This document shows, in pieces, positions 4,698 to 5,446 of a stretch of 5,446 nt of DNA. The translations under genes were made by a program, and so were the position numbers. The first letter of the stretch is position 1. Each line of letters opens with the position of its first letter. Under the pieces are notes generated by a model, which saw only the letters and a program-made list of their open reading frames with translations, had not been told where the DNA came from and searched no databases. Origin of the DNA: CAYFNK01 sp964393215 (GTDB lineage Archaea; Nanobdellota; Nanobdellia; SCGC-AAA011-G17; PNOQ01); contig CAYMSW010000041.1 in the NCBI GenBank assembly GCA_964393215.1, positions 1-5,446 of the forward strand, in the 5' to 3' direction.

Positions 4698-5446
4698 CGT
4701 TTGGGATAATTGGGAAGAATTTTGTTTGTCTATTAGTTGATTATTAATGTTCCAAATTATTGTAATTATTGAGAATATAGTATAAAAAACAACCTCGGCA
4801 AAATGGCTGAAAACCGGGGAAAAGAACCCTTTCACCAAAAACATGCCCATAACGGAAAGTGCACATAGACTCCAATTTTTTACAAATTCGTCTTGACCTT
4901 TTTTCATTAGGACGAAGCAATATTTAACCGCTACTAAAAGAATAACCGAAAACAGAACCAAACCGATGACACCCAGTCTCATGGCGACGCTAAAATACAT
5001 GTTGTGTATGACGGCAAAATCCTCTTTAAGCCTGTATTTTTCCGGCAGTCGCCTGTTGTAAGCCTCCTGATCAATCAATTTATCATAGGTTTCAAGGCCA
5101 AATCCGGTTCCGGTGATGGGATGTTCTTTCATGATTTCAATGGCAACCAGCATCAATCCGATTCTCTCATTACCGAAAACCGTTTTAGCGGTAATTCGGT
5201 TTTTTATAGGCGTCAGCATGACCAGCAGGATGATAACGCCCACCAAGGTCAGCATGATCTTTCGGTTATTGACAAAAAGGATCAATATGGCGGCCACCAT
5301 CGCAACGAGAGAACCGCGGGTTTGAGTCAATAAAGTTGCAGTGAAGAGGGGCAAGATCGCTATGGCCGGGATCGTTTTCAAAATCGCACGCTTTTCGGTC
5401 CTGAACAGCTGAAGTGCCAGAACTATAGCGAAGACGAATAAAACGC
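4692..5446 (-). CDS. O-antigen ligase/polymerase family membrane protein (Wzy_C), 3' part only
   Basis: The frame is open to the right edge, so the start of the gene is outside the window. The 250 visible residues are the C-terminal part of a multi-pass inner-membrane protein. Counting from the codon at 5444-5442, hydrophobic segments lie at about 1-14, 25-40, 45-58, 63-78, 150-175, 191-208 and 216-232. Between the fourth and fifth is a large, probably periplasmic loop. The Wzy_C hallmarks are TQTRGSLVA (41-49, with Arg43), HPITGTGFG (108-116) and the His of IHNMYFSVAMRLGVIG (146-161). These Arg and His residues are important for glycan transfer from undecaprenyl carriers in this family. Whether it is a WaaL-type ligase or a Wzy-type polymerase cannot be told from this part. 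An in-frame TTG at 5381 is an unlikely start because it would cut off membrane segments. The gene converges on the aminotransferase and overlaps its end by 6 bp. Confidence 0.88.
   Translation of the reverse strand, partial: VLFVFAIVLALQLFRTEKRAILKTIPAIAILPLFTATLLTQTRGSLVAMVAAILILFVNNRKIMLTLVGVIILLVMLTPIKNRITAKTVFGNERIGLMLVAIEIMKEHPITGTGFGLETYDKLIDQEAYNRRLPEKYRLKEDFAVIHNMYFSVAMRLGVIGLVLFSVILLVAVKYCFVLMKKGQDEFVKNWSLCALSVMGMFLVKGFFSPVFSHFAEVVFYTIFSIITIIWNINNQLIDKQNSSQLSQTL

Overview
The window looks like an accessory stretch of a Gram-negative bacterial chromosome of moderate GC. I would guess Desulfobacterota (for example Desulfobacterales), from gene content and from the C-rich spacers with a repeated acttccgactttc unit. 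That is an impression, not a measurement. There is no rRNA, tRNA, CRISPR array, transposase or phage gene.

Layout. Positions 1-800 are AT-rich: an unrecognised 109-residue ORF (92-421), a 19-bp imperfect inverted repeat (449-519), and a possible 40-residue single-pass membrane protein (633-755). Positions 800-1788 encode one membrane-anchored tetratricopeptide-repeat (TPR) protein. It is split into two frames by a -1 shift at a seven-A run (1118-1124), giving ORFs 800-1165 and 1117-1788. A 350-bp G-poor, C-rich spacer follows. It holds a repeated 13-mer, a perfect 9-bp hairpin and an extended -10 promoter. Next is a small exported helix-hairpin-helix protein of the ComEA type (2141-2419).

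A 460-bp spacer (2420-2880) contains several hairpins, one of 17 bp, and then a cluster of TGAAC/GTTCA half-sites. These precede a winged-helix regulator with a C-terminal nucleotide-binding-like domain (2881-3462). The regulator is followed, 77 bp downstream and on the same strand, by a DegT/DnrJ/EryC1 sugar aminotransferase very like WbpE (3540-4697). Converging on it and overlapping its stop codon is the 3' part of an O-antigen ligase/polymerase (Wzy_C) gene on the minus strand, which runs off the right edge (4692-5446).

How it fits together. The right half (about 2700-5446) reads as the border of a surface-polysaccharide locus. It has a candidate local regulator with a built-in ligand-binding-like domain, an aminotransferase that would make an amino-sugar nucleotide, and a polymerase/ligase that would act on the finished glycan. 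The left half shows no clear functional link to it. The items most worth a second look are the frameshifted TPR gene, the regulator architecture with its half-site cluster, and the structured spacer at 2451-2636. I did not find convincing evidence of a wholly new system.
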